The notes under the pieces: generated by a model | Told to the model about the DNA's origin: nothing | The model's input: only the letters and a program-made list of their open reading frames with translations | Databases searched by the model: none | Shown: positions 36,385 through 46,200 of the stretch, piece by piece | How the letters are laid out: each line of letters opens with the position of its first letter | How positions within the stretch are numbered: position 1 is the first letter of the stretch | DNA from: Gemmatimonadota bacterium | Lineage (GTDB): Bacteria > Gemmatimonadota > Gemmatimonadetes > Gemmatimonadales > Gemmatimonadaceae | DNA: 64,000 nt | NCBI GenBank assembly: GCA_040388625.1 | Contig: JAZKBK010000004.1 | Location: 673,241-737,240, forward strand | Reading direction: 5' to 3' | Program-made: the position numbers and the translations under genes

Positions 36385-37158
36385 ATGTCTGAGAGCCAGT
36401 CGTCACCACGCGCACTCGCGGCGCATCGTGTGGTGCACCGCTACGGTAGTGTGCTCGCCCTCGACGGCGCGAGTATTACCGTCGATGCGGCTCGGGCTCT
36501 CGCGCTCGTCGGCGAGAGCGGCTCCGGCAAGACGACACTCCTGCGATGTTTCAACCGCATGGCGGAGGCGGACGCAGGGGCGATCCAGGTAGGCGGTATC
36601 GATGCGCGATCTCTCCCGGTGATCACGCTGCGCCGTCATATGGGGTACGTCCCCCAGGATGGTGGATTGCTGCCGCACTGGCGCGTGCTGCGTAATGTGG
36701 CGCTCGTCCCGAAACTGCTGCAGATGCACGAACCGGAGTCGGAAGCTGCCGAAGCGCTTCGCCTCGTCGGATTATCGCCAGACACGTTTGGCGGCCGCTA
36801 CCCGCACGAGCTGTCCGGCGGGCAACGTCAGCGCGTAGCTCTCGCTCGCGCACTCGCCGCGCGGCCCGGCGTGATCCTGCTCGACGAACCCTTCGGCGCG
36901 CTCGACGCCATTACGCGCGCGGAACTGCACGAGACGTTTCAGGATGTGCGCCGCCAGCTGCCGATGACCGTGCTCCTGGTCACGCATGATCTCGCCGAGG
37001 CGGCGCGGCTCGCGGACGAAATCGCCGTGATGAGATCAGGGCGAGTGGAACAACAGGGAACCATGTCCGATCTCCACACTGCTCCCGCAACGAGCTACGT
37101 CGCAGCACTGATCGCACGAGCGAGAGCGACGTCGGCGCATCTCATCCCCACGCCATGA
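36385..37158 (+). CDS. Osmoprotectant (glycine betaine/choline-type) ABC transporter ATP-binding protein
   Basis: This is a 257-residue ATPase of the ProV/OpuCA group: Walker A GESGSGKTTLL (about 49-59), Q-loop YVPQDGGLLPHW, signature LSGGQRQRVALARAL, Walker B VILLDEPFGALD and switch His in LVTHD. Unlike many OpuCA proteins it has no C-terminal CBS pair, so it may lack ionic-strength gating through CBS domains. It overlaps the following fused permease gene by four bases (ATGA). The MGYVPQDGGLLPHW region is characteristic of quaternary-amine transporters. Confidence 0.88.
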   Translation: MSESQSSPRALAAHRVVHRYGSVLALDGASITVDAARALALVGESGSGKTTLLRCFNRMAEADAGAIQVGGIDARSLPVITLRRHMGYVPQDGGLLPHWRVLRNVALVPKLLQMHEPESEAAEALRLVGLSPDTFGGRYPHELSGGQRQRVALARALAARPGVILLDEPFGALDAITRAELHETFQDVRRQLPMTVLLVTHDLAEAARLADEIAVMRSGRVEQQGTMSDLHTAPATSYVAALIARARATSAHLIPTP

Positions 37159-38813
37159 GCGGTTCGCGCAGCCGGATCGCACGCATGATCTTCGTATTCC
37201 CTGCCATCCTGCTGCTATCGCTCGCGGCCAGTGGAGCGAATGGATTCGCGAACGGTTCGCGCGGACAGACCTTCGGCCCCGTCGCACCACCACCACACGC
37301 GAATCCGGGTGAGCAGAACCAGCCTCCCGTCGTTGTTGCATCCAAGCCGTTCGGCGAGTCGTATCTCCTGTGCGAGATGTTCGCGCAGCTTCTCGAAGCA
37401 CACGGTATTGCGGTGACACGTCGCCCCGGCCTCGGAGCAACAGAGGTCGCGTTCGGCGCGCTCCGACAGGACGCTATCGACGTCTATCCTGAATACACAG
37501 GAACGGGGTTGATCGCGATCCTGCACGACTCGGTTGCAGATTCCCTCGCACGAGATTCGCGCGCAGTCTTTGAAAAGGTCGCGCGCACTTTCAACGCGCG
37601 TTACGGCGTACGATGGCTCCCGCCGCTCGGCTTCCAGAATACTTACGCGATAGCCGTCCGTCGTTCGACAGCAGAGCGATACCACCTTCGCACGCTGAGC
37701 GATCTGGCCCGGGAGGGCTCGCACCTGGTCGGCGGCTTCACTCCGGATTTCATAGGTCGTAGCGATGGGCTCCCGGGGCTCGCTCGCGTGTATGGCGTTC
37801 GTCTGCGCAATGTCCGTCCGCTGGCGCCTGCCGTGAAGTATCGCGCGCTTGCAGATGGAGCCGTCGACGTGGCAGATGGATACTCCACCGACGGGCTGCT
37901 CGCACGGTACGATCTCGTCACACTGTTGGATGATCGTCATTTCTTCCCGCCCTACGAGGCGGCAGCGCTGGTCAGTCCGCGGCTGGTGCGCGATCGTCCC
38001 GACGCGATCGCTGTGCTCACGCTGCTCAGCGGCCGACTCGATGAAGCGCGAATGCGTCGCCTCAATCAGCGAGTCGAGGTCGCTGGCGAGGACGTGCATC
38101 GCGTGGCAGCCGATGCGCTCAACGCGCTTGGCCTCATGAATGCGCCGGTCAGCCCCGCGACGTCACTCAGGAGCGACACGCACGATTCTTTCTGGCGCTA
38201 CATGTGGAATCGCAGAGCGACCATCGGTGCCCTCACGCTGCGTCATCTTTTTCTGGTGGTGATTGCGCTGGGCGCGGCTATCCTGGTCGCCATCCCGCTC
38301 GGCCTGGCACTCGAGCGAGCACGCAGTGCGGCCGAGCCTGTGGTGCGTGCACTCGGCGTGATTCAGACAGTGCCGAGCATAGCGATGCTCGCCTTCATGA
38401 TACCGCTGTTCGGAATCGGAACAGTTCCAGCGCTCGTTGCGCTCTGGCTGTATGCGTTGTACCCGATCGCGCGCAACACATATACCGGCGTACGCGACGC
38501 CGATCCCGGCGCCATCGAGGCCGCGGAGGCGCTCGGCACCACGGCAGTACAGCGCTTGCTGTGGGTTCGCCTCCCGCTCGCTGCGCCAATAATCATGGCC
38601 GGCGTGCGAACCGCTGCGGTGATCACCGTGGGCGCCGCCACGCTCGCGGCATTCATAGGCGCGGGCGGCCTCGGCGAGCCCATCGTTGCCGGCCTTGCAC
38701 TCGCCGACACACGCATGATACTGTCCGGTGCGCTACCCGCGGCGGCGCTCGCGCTCGCAGTGGATGGAATGTTGGCGCTCGTCGAGCGCAGAGTAACTCC
38801 CGTCGCCGGATAG
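37155..38813 (+). CDS. Fused osmoprotectant-binding protein and permease (SBP-TMD order)
   Basis: This is a 552-residue fusion. A signal or anchor helix (about 8-30) leads to a periplasmic OpuAC/OsmF-like binding domain (about 50-330; VVVASKPFGESYLLCEMFAQ, DVYPEYTGTGLIAIL, LRTLSDLAREGSHLVGGF and DVADGYSTDGLL), then a BPD_transp_1 permease domain (about 355-545; five or six helices with EAAEALGTTAVQRLLWVRLPLAAP as the coupling-helix EAA loop and AAFIGAGGLGEPI). Better-known Opu fusions put the binding domain after the permease; here it comes first. With the upstream ATPase it is a complete importer for choline, betaine or a related compatible solute. Confidence 0.88.
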   Translation: MSGSRSRIARMIFVFPAILLLSLAASGANGFANGSRGQTFGPVAPPPHANPGEQNQPPVVVASKPFGESYLLCEMFAQLLEAHGIAVTRRPGLGATEVAFGALRQDAIDVYPEYTGTGLIAILHDSVADSLARDSRAVFEKVARTFNARYGVRWLPPLGFQNTYAIAVRRSTAERYHLRTLSDLAREGSHLVGGFTPDFIGRSDGLPGLARVYGVRLRNVRPLAPAVKYRALADGAVDVADGYSTDGLLARYDLVTLLDDRHFFPPYEAAALVSPRLVRDRPDAIAVLTLLSGRLDEARMRRLNQRVEVAGEDVHRVAADALNALGLMNAPVSPATSLRSDTHDSFWRYMWNRRATIGALTLRHLFLVVIALGAAILVAIPLGLALERARSAAEPVVRALGVIQTVPSIAMLAFMIPLFGIGTVPALVALWLYALYPIARNTYTGVRDADPGAIEAAEALGTTAVQRLLWVRLPLAAPIIMAGVRTAAVITVGAATLAAFIGAGGLGEPIVAGLALADTRMILSGALPAAALALAVDGMLALVERRVTPVAG

Positions 38814-38876
38814 CCCGCCCGACGTCGAGGATGCATGCTTATCGCACTTCCCTACCAGATCGGACCAATCGCTAAC

Positions 38877-40439
38877 ATGCCCACCACTCGGCGCCACCTC
38901 ACTTACGCCATATTCGCGACCGCAACTTCGCTCACCATTGCGCCGGTCGCGCGCGCGCAACAGTTACCACCCATCCAGTACACCGTGAGCATGCCAGCAC
39001 CGGAAACGCACCTGGCTCACGTCCAGGCGCGCATTCCAACCGGAGCAAAGCCGTACGTCGATCTGATGATGGCAGTCTGGTCACCGGGCTATTATGTGCA
39101 GGAGAATTACGCCACTCACGTTCAGCAGCTTTCGGCAGCGACGCCGGACGGACGCACACTCACTGTGGAACAGCCGCAGCCCAATCGCTGGCGCATCGCG
39201 ACCGGCGGCGCATCCGCAATCACACTGTCATACACACTCGTGTGCGATCACCGCTCCGTGACTGGTGATTGGGTCGATACGACGATGGCCATTCTCAACG
39301 GGCCGGCGACATACATCACGCTCGCCGAGCACGTGAAGCGGCAACACGACGTCGCGCTCGAGCTTCCGTCGCGATGGAAACAGTCGGCGACGTCGCTCGC
39401 TGCGGCATCCGACAGCGTCCCCAATCACTACGAAGCATCGAGCTACGATGAGCTCGCGGATTCTCCAATCATTGCGGGCAACATTTCATTCCACGAATTC
39501 GAGCTCGCAGGCGCGAAACACTACCTCGCCGACATCGGTGAAATCCCGCCTCAATGGGACGGCGCACTCGCCGCGCAGAACCTGAAGAAATTCGTAACCG
39601 CTGATTCCAGCTTCTGGGGATTCCTGCCATTCAGGAAATACGTTTTCCTCAACGTCTTTCGTCGCGGCGCCGGCGGACTCGAGCACCTCAACTCGACACT
39701 GCTCACGTCGAGTCCGAACTCCACCGGCGGCGGCGACATGCGCTGGCTCCAATACGTAAGTCACGAATACTTCCATGCCTTCAACGTCAAGCGACTCCGC
39801 CCTGTTCAACTTGGCCCGTTCGACTACGAGCATCCGCCAAAAACGCCGAGCCTCTGGATTTCCGAAGGACTGACGACGTACTACGGCAATCTCATGGTGA
39901 GCCGCGGCGGCCTCGGCACGCAGCAGGACGTGCTCAACGCGCTTTCAAAAGCGATCACATCGGTGCAGAACTCGCCCGGCCGCCACGTGCAGACTCTGGA
40001 GCAGGCATCGCTCGACATCTTCTCCACCGGAGGGTCCGGTGAGGGCGGCAATCCGAATACGAACGTCAGCTACTACGACAAGGGACTCATCGTCGGACTG
40101 CTGCTCGACGCGCGCATCCAGCACGCGACCAATGGCAGAAAGAGCCTGGACGACATGATGCGCCTCGCTTACAAGCGCTACGGCGGCGCGCACGGATTCA
40201 CGCCGCAACAATGGGTCGCAACCGCGTCGGATGTCGCCGGAACGGATCTCACGACGTTCTTCCACACGCTGCTCCAGACCACCGACGAGATGGATTATTC
40301 GGAAGCGCTCAACTGGTTCGGCTTGCGCTTCGCACCGTCTGACAATCCAGCAACCGCATGGACCCTCGAGATTCGGCCCGACGCAACGCTGCAACAGTCT
40401 GCACGTCTCGATCGGCTCACCCAGCCCGCGCAGCGGTAG
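38877..40439 (+). CDS. Secreted M61-family aminopeptidase
   Basis: This 520-residue zinc peptidase of the glycyl-aminopeptidase family is probably periplasmic. A signal peptide (about 1-27) ends in ARAQ. An N-terminal beta-domain is followed by the thermolysin-like catalytic domain with HEYFH (His296-His300) and the third ligand Glu330 in LWISEGLTTYY. The C-terminus stops in the region where M61 enzymes usually continue into a PDZ domain (ALNWFGLRFAP...), so the PDZ part is much reduced. The ATG at 38877 starts a normal signal peptide; the frame from 38835 only adds an unlikely leader. It follows the transporter genes by 63 bases. Confidence 0.88.
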   Translation: MPTTRRHLTYAIFATATSLTIAPVARAQQLPPIQYTVSMPAPETHLAHVQARIPTGAKPYVDLMMAVWSPGYYVQENYATHVQQLSAATPDGRTLTVEQPQPNRWRIATGGASAITLSYTLVCDHRSVTGDWVDTTMAILNGPATYITLAEHVKRQHDVALELPSRWKQSATSLAAASDSVPNHYEASSYDELADSPIIAGNISFHEFELAGAKHYLADIGEIPPQWDGALAAQNLKKFVTADSSFWGFLPFRKYVFLNVFRRGAGGLEHLNSTLLTSSPNSTGGGDMRWLQYVSHEYFHAFNVKRLRPVQLGPFDYEHPPKTPSLWISEGLTTYYGNLMVSRGGLGTQQDVLNALSKAITSVQNSPGRHVQTLEQASLDIFSTGGSGEGGNPNTNVSYYDKGLIVGLLLDARIQHATNGRKSLDDMMRLAYKRYGGAHGFTPQQWVATASDVAGTDLTTFFHTLLQTTDEMDYSEALNWFGLRFAPSDNPATAWTLEIRPDATLQQSARLDRLTQPAQR

Positions 40440-40455
40440 CAGTGGATAACGCCCG

Positions 40456-40929
40456 TCAACCCGCCGCTGAAGTGGCAACCTCACCGCGCGATCGCCATTC
40501 CAGAAGCAGTTGCCGCATTCCGGCAACAAAGAAAGCCTGCACCTCATCCAGATATTCCAACCGGCCGCGAACCGTCGCCGGCGCCTCCGCAAAATCCGGA
40601 ATCGACGCCGCGACGAGATCGTGCAGCGCATCCCATCTCTCTAGCCGGTACGCCACGATTCCTGCAAAAAAATCCGGCGCCATCTCGTAATAGTCCTTAC
40701 GGTCGCCGGCTCGGCTGCTCCGACGCAGCCAACCGTGACGCAGCAGGAGCCGCGCGTCGGTGCTCACGCTCCCCTTGCTCACGTTCAGCGCCTCCGCGAT
40801 CTCGTCCAGCGTGCACGGACCCGGACTCAGTAAAAGGTGGCCGAAGAGCCGCCCCGCAATGCGTGGCAACCCGTCCCCCTCCGCCGCCATCCCGACCTCT
40901 TCGATGAATCGCTCGCGCGCTGCCACCAT
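40456..40929 (-). CDS. GbsR/MarR-type transcriptional regulator
   Basis: This is a 157-residue winged-helix protein. GLPRIAGRLFGHLLLSPGPC and LDEIAEALNVSKGSVSTDARLL are the signature of the GbsR subfamily, followed by wing DRKDYYEMAPDFF and a C-terminal dimerisation helix. Characterised GbsR members repress betaine-synthesis and choline-uptake genes and respond to choline, which would fit the osmoprotectant transporter 2-4 kb upstream. It is divergent from the kinase-like/MFS operon, and regulators of this type are also often found beside efflux genes. Confidence 0.88.
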   Translation of the reverse strand: MVAARERFIEEVGMAAEGDGLPRIAGRLFGHLLLSPGPCTLDEIAEALNVSKGSVSTDARLLLRHGWLRRSSRAGDRKDYYEMAPDFFAGIVAYRLERWDALHDLVAASIPDFAEAPATVRGRLEYLDEVQAFFVAGMRQLLLEWRSRGEVATSAAG

Positions 40930-40944
40930 GCAATTCCTCGAGTC

Positions 40945-40982
40945 ACCAAACTTTGTTATGTTTGTTTAGTACATATTGAACG
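40945..40982. promoter_or_regulatory. AT-rich divergent promoter region
   Basis: This short, conspicuously AT-rich stretch in a GC-rich background lies between the GbsR-type gene and the kinase-like gene. It contains CAAAC...GTTTG inverted elements and TTGTTA and TAGTAC hexamers usable as promoter parts. It is a likely site for the GbsR-type protein to control both directions, though no exact consensus is claimed. Confidence 0.4.
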
Positions 40983-41050
40983 TAAACCCCCGCGGCGGCG
41001 GATCAAGCGCACGGGGCATTAAACCTCACACAAGACGGCACGAACAAACC

Positions 41051-41674
41051 GTGCAGAACCAATCGATCGATCTCATAACCGTCAGTCGCGAGTTCGGGGC
41101 TGGAGGGAGCGATTTCGCGGTAGAGCTGGGCAACGGCCTCGGCTGGCCGGTACTCGACCAGGATATCATCCGCCGCGTAGCGCAGCGGCTCAAACTCCAG
41201 GTCAAAGCGGTCGAGCGCCTCGACGAGCACCCGCCAAACTGGCTCGCACGCGTCACCTCGGCGCTCCTCATCGCGCCGCCGGAGATGCCGGTCGGGATCG
41301 ACACACCCCACATGCTGCACATGGATTCTGTTGCCGAGGCCGCCCAGAGTGTCGTCGTCGAAGCCGCACAGAACCCGCCACTCATCATCGTCGGCCACAG
41401 CGGCCAGAACATCTTCGCCACGCGCCCGGGTGCGCTGCACGTGCGCCTCGTCGCGCCGTTGGAGTCGCGTGTCGAACGGCTCATGGCGCGATTCGGCTGG
41501 GACTACGATACTGCCGCTGACCGCGCGCGCCATATAGACGCCGATCGCGCCGCATACTCACAGCGCTACTATCATCGCGAATGGCATGATCCCCTGCTCT
41601 ATCACGTAGTAATCGATACCGGCCGCGTATCGGTCGCCGAGGCTGCGAAGATGATCGAGGCGATGGCGCGGTGA
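41051..41674 (+). CDS. Cytidylate kinase-like family protein
   Basis: This is a P-loop kinase-like protein of about 207 residues. ITVSREFGAGGSDFAVELGNGL is the glycine-rich nucleotide loop typical of the cytidylate-kinase-like group, VLDQDIIRRVAQRL and LIIVGHSGQNIFA follow as expected, and VRLVAPLESRVERLMARFGW looks like the nucleoside-binding lid region. Its substrate is unknown; proteins of this group often occur beside transporters or regulators. I prefer the GTG at 41051 because the protein then begins just before the conserved strand; a TTG at 40976 is possible. Its stop overlaps the MFS start. Confidence 0.8.
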   Translation: MQNQSIDLITVSREFGAGGSDFAVELGNGLGWPVLDQDIIRRVAQRLKLQVKAVERLDEHPPNWLARVTSALLIAPPEMPVGIDTPHMLHMDSVAEAAQSVVVEAAQNPPLIIVGHSGQNIFATRPGALHVRLVAPLESRVERLMARFGWDYDTAADRARHIDADRAAYSQRYYHREWHDPLLYHVVIDTGRVSVAEAAKMIEAMAR

Positions 41675-43254
41675 CTTCAGTAGCCGGGGCTCTGGAGCGA
41701 CTTGAGCCTGCGGAAGGGACGCACAAGTGGGTGATAGCCGGCACTGTGATGACCGGCTCCATCATGGCGTCACTGGATTCCAGCATCGTCAACGTCGCGC
41801 TGCCGAACATGAGCGGCACGCTCGGCGCGACCATCGAAGAAATCACGTGGGTAATCACCGGCTACATCCTCGCCAACGTGATCATCATGCCGATCGTGGC
41901 GCTCCTGAGCTCGCGTTTCGGCCGCAAGAACTTCTACATGGCAAGCGTGGTGCTGTTCACTACGGCATCGATGGCCTGCGGGCTCGCGCCCTCGCTCCTC
42001 GTGATGGTCATGTTCAGGATCATCCAGGGGCTTGGCGGCGGAGTGCTCATAACGGTGTCGCAGGCGATTCTCCGCGAATCGTTTCCGCCCGAGGAACAGG
42101 GAATAGCGATGGGCGTGTATGGACTCGGCGTCGTGCTCGCGCCGGCGCTCGGTCCCACGCTCGGCGGCTGGCTCACGGATAATTACTCATGGCCGTGGAT
42201 CTTCTACATCAATCTCCCGATCGGGATTCTCAATCTCATCCTCGTCGCGCGCTTCATTCAGGATCCCCCTTATCTCATTCGCGAAAATGGAGAGATCGAC
42301 TTCCTGGGACTCGGTCTGCTCGTCGCGGGATTGGGGGCGTTGCAGCTCATGCTGGAAGAGGGCGAGCGCAACCAGTGGTTCGAGTCCGGGTTCATCCTGC
42401 GGCTCGCTGCGATCGCCGCAGTTGGATTGATGCTCTTCATCTGGCGCGAGATGAAAGCGCGCAGGCCAGCTGTCAATCTGCGGATACTCGGCAACATCTC
42501 GTTCACTTCCGCGACGGCGATCGGTGGCGTGCTGGGGCTGGCACTCAATGGAAGCCTCTTTCTGCTGCCACTCTTTCTGCAAGATCTGATCGGGTTCGAT
42601 GCGACGCAATCCGGAATCGCGCTCATGCCGCGCAGTCTGGCCATGGCACTGCTCATGCCGATCGCCGGACGATTCTACAACAAACTCGGGCCGCGCGTCC
42701 TGATCGGGTCAGGACTCGTCATCTGCGCGTACGGTTTCTGGGGCCTTTCGGTGCTCACGACCGACGTCGGTTTCTGGGACATCTTCTGGCCGCAGCTCTG
42801 GCAGGGAGTCGGCTTCTCGCTCATCTTCGTTGCGCTCAGCACCGCTGCGCTCGCAACTATCGCCAAACCGCAGATGACACAGGCGACCGGCCTGTACAAC
42901 GTGGTGCGTCAGGTGATGGGTAGCGTCGGAATCGCGATCGCCGCGACTCAGCTCACAAGCGCTACTTCACGTTACCACGACGTGCTGTCGGAGAACACGG
43001 GAATGTGGAATCCCGCCACCGTGCGGTTCCTCAAGAACGCAACCGCTGCGATGATTCACGCTGGCGCCGACAAGTTCACGGCCCAGCAACGCGCGCTCCA
43101 GCTGCTCGATATTTCAGTGACACGACAGGCGACGGTACTTGCCTACAATCATGTCTTCCTGCTGGTCACCGCGCTGTTCGTGCTAGGCCTTCCGCTCGTT
43201 CTGTTGCTCAGGCGCGGAGAGCGGCCGACCGGCTCGGAGGTCCATGTGGACTGA
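41671..43254 (+). CDS. DHA2-family (EmrB/QacA type) MFS drug exporter
   Basis: This is a 527-residue proton-driven exporter with 14 predicted helices in the inner membrane. MASLDSSIVNVALPNMSG is the DHA2 motif in helix 1, SRFGRKNFYM the loop 2-3 motif A, GLGVVLAPALGPTLGGWL motif C, and WPWIFYINLPIG a further family block. The GTG start at 41671 overlaps the preceding stop as GTGA. No membrane-fusion partner (EmrA) is next to it. Its last 47 bases overlap the convergent hybrid-kinase gene. Substrates cannot be read. Confidence 0.91.
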   Translation: MTSVAGALERLEPAEGTHKWVIAGTVMTGSIMASLDSSIVNVALPNMSGTLGATIEEITWVITGYILANVIIMPIVALLSSRFGRKNFYMASVVLFTTASMACGLAPSLLVMVMFRIIQGLGGGVLITVSQAILRESFPPEEQGIAMGVYGLGVVLAPALGPTLGGWLTDNYSWPWIFYINLPIGILNLILVARFIQDPPYLIRENGEIDFLGLGLLVAGLGALQLMLEEGERNQWFESGFILRLAAIAAVGLMLFIWREMKARRPAVNLRILGNISFTSATAIGGVLGLALNGSLFLLPLFLQDLIGFDATQSGIALMPRSLAMALLMPIAGRFYNKLGPRVLIGSGLVICAYGFWGLSVLTTDVGFWDIFWPQLWQGVGFSLIFVALSTAALATIAKPQMTQATGLYNVVRQVMGSVGIAIAATQLTSATSRYHDVLSENTGMWNPATVRFLKNATAAMIHAGADKFTAQQRALQLLDISVTRQATVLAYNHVFLLVTALFVLGLPLVLLLRRGERPTGSEVHVD

Positions 43255-46200
43255 CTGCGCCGATCGCGTCTGTCGCCTTGCGAATGAAGGCGTCCGGCGT
43301 GAACGGCTTCCGGAGGATCATGATTGGATCGCCCGAAACGCCGCTCGCCATCCCATCGTCCGCTACCCCGGACATGATAACGACCGGCAGATGCGGATCC
43401 TCCTCGCGCAACGTCGCGGCGACCGCAGCGCCGGTCATCGTCGGCATGATCATGTCGGTGATCAACAGCTTGATGTCCGCGTGATGCTCAGCATACAGCG
43501 CCAGTGCATCCGGACCGTCGTTCGCAGCGAGCACGGTGTAGCCTGCGGATTCGAGAATGCGCGTCGCCACGTAGCGCACAGCGCCTTCATCATCCGCGAG
43601 TAGCACGACTCCCGACCCGCGCCTGCGGGATGCCGGCTTGTCGGGCTGGTCCGCCTCGTTATCCGCGTCAAAGGTCGACGCGGCGGGCAGATGTATCGTG
43701 AAGGTCGTTCCCACACCTTCCGTACTGCTGACGGTGAGACGGCCGCCGGACTGACTCACGATTCCATGCGCGGTGGAGAGTCCCAATCCTGTTCCCTTGC
43801 CGACTTCCTTGGTCGTGAAGAATGGCTCGAAGATACGATCCTGAATTTCGCGCGGCATGCCGCAGCCCGTGTCGCTCACTGAAAGCATGACCTCCGCAGT
43901 GTGGCGTGCGTCGACACCATCCGCGCCAGTTGCCGTATCCCGCGCGACATTCGCAGTCGTGACGGTGAGTGTTCCGCCATCGGCCATTGCGTCCCGTGCA
44001 TTGACCACAAGATTCATCAGCACCTGTTCGACCTGTCCTGTGTCGGCGAAGACTAAGTGAAGGTCGGGATCGAGCGACGTCACTATCGTTACCGTTGGCG
44101 GAAGCACGCGACGGAGCATCTGCTCCGTTTCGCGCACGACGGAGTTGAGGTCGATGAGGGTGGGGACCAGCACCTGTCTGCGGCTGAATGCCAGAAGCTG
44201 GCGTACCAGCGCGGCGGCCCGCGACGCCGCTCCCCTGATCTCCAACAGGTCGGCGCGCTTCGGAGCAGTCTCATCGACGTCCCCGATGAGCATCTCCGCG
44301 TATGCCGTAATTACGGTAAGCAGGTTGTTGAAGTCATGAGCGATTCCGCCGGCGAACTGGCCCACTGCTTCCATCTTTTGCGCCTGAAGTAATTGTGCTT
44401 CGAGACGTGTGCGTTCTGTAAGATCCACCGCGAGGGTGACAAAGCCGGCGGGAACGCCCGTTGCGTTGTGAATCACCGCGACTGATACATCGACCTTGAC
44501 ATGGGTCCCGTCCTTCCGCGCGACTTCCGTTTCGCGTCCGGAAATCTGCATGGTGCCAGGCAGGACGTCATGAAGTCGATCCTTGCTGACACCGTTCGCA
44601 TCCACTGCCATCAGCGGGCATTGCCTGCCGATAATTTCGTCAGCGCGCCAGCCGAATAGACGCTCCGACGCACGATTCCATTGGACGACGCGCAGGTCGA
44701 GATCGGTTGCTATGATCGCAACCGGAGAGCTGCCCAGGATCGCACGAACAAACTGGCTCGACTCACGAAACGCGGCTTCGATTTCGTTCTTCTGAGTCAC
44801 GTCGTTGATCAGTACGAGCCGCGTTGCACGATCTCCGAACGGAAGCGAATGAATTGTAAGATCGACGTCGATCAGCGTGCCATCCTTCTTGCGATGGTGG
44901 CGTCCCGTGATCTCTACCGATCCCTGCTTCAGACGCTCTTCCGGGGAAAGGACCTCGTACGCATATTCGGGCGACCGCACGTCGAAGATCGTCATCTGCA
45001 GGAATTCATCGCGTGAAAATCCGTAGTGCTCGACAGCGGCGTTGTTGACCGCCAGAAAACGGCTCGTCTCCACATCGAACGCCCACATCGGCATCGGGTT
45101 CGTCTCGAACAGGAGGCGGTACTGCTCTTCCGACGCCTTGAGCGCCTCTTCCGACGCCTTCGCGTCGACGATATCGCGACTTGTGGTGATGACTTCCTTC
45201 ACCTCTCCCGTCATCGGATCACGGACCGCGGTGCCAACGGTCTCGAGCCACACAAAGTGGCCATCGGCATGCCGGAACCGATGCTCCGTGCGCACGGCTT
45301 CCTTTAGAGACATGGCACGATGAATGGCGGTGTGCGTGGTGGCTGCATCGTCATCGTGGCGCAACGCGAACGGGAAGGTGCCCACCACAGCCTGCGGTTC
45401 GTAACCGAGGACTGCCTTTACGGCCGGCGATACGTACAACACGCGGCCATCGGGCGCGAACCGCGCGATGATGTCGGTGGAGTGATCGGCCAGCAGGCGA
45501 TAGCGTGCCTCCGACGTAGCCAGTCCACGAAGATTCTCGGCGCGCTCCCTGTGGCCGCGAGCGAGCACGAGCCAACTGACTAACGTCAGAATGACGAGGA
45601 CAGTAGAAATCTCGTGCAGAAGGGTCGCGTCCGCGGAACGATACAGCGTCTCTGGATTTGCGCGACGCACCAATCCCCACGGCAGCCCGTCGATATGAAC
45701 GGCAACAGCTGGAACGTGACCGTCCAGCGAGCGCACGACTCCAGACGCGCCCAGAGATTCGAGCACGAGCGGGCCCGCCTGCGGCGCTCCCATCGAGTGA
45801 ACGTGGAATCCGCTCCCGCGCTTCGAGAGCGTGTATGCATATACCGAGTCCCCCACGCGGGCGACCAGAGCGGTATGTTGCGACGTGGGGCCCGGCGGCG
45901 CGACACCAAGCCTTGCGAGCGACTTGCCATCGAGCGTCGTCGCCATCGCAACGGCACCGATCATCGACGAACGACCGGAGATTCCTCCGCTCGTATCCGC
46001 ACTGGACAACACCGGCTGAACGAACACGACGCACAGCTGACTGTCGTTCAACGGAAATGGACCCACCACGATGATCGAGTTCGTATCCCTCGCGTTGCGC
46101 ATTGCCGCAACGACGACGTCAGGCGGAGTGCTCTGCGATGCAGAGCCAACCAACACACCCGATCGGTTCAGCAACCACAGGGCCGAGAATGGCGCTGTGG

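Noticed and set aside
41003..41533. Minus-strand frames opposite the cytidylate-kinase-like gene
   Set aside because: No protein-like motifs; the plus-strand frame has a clear nucleotide-binding loop.
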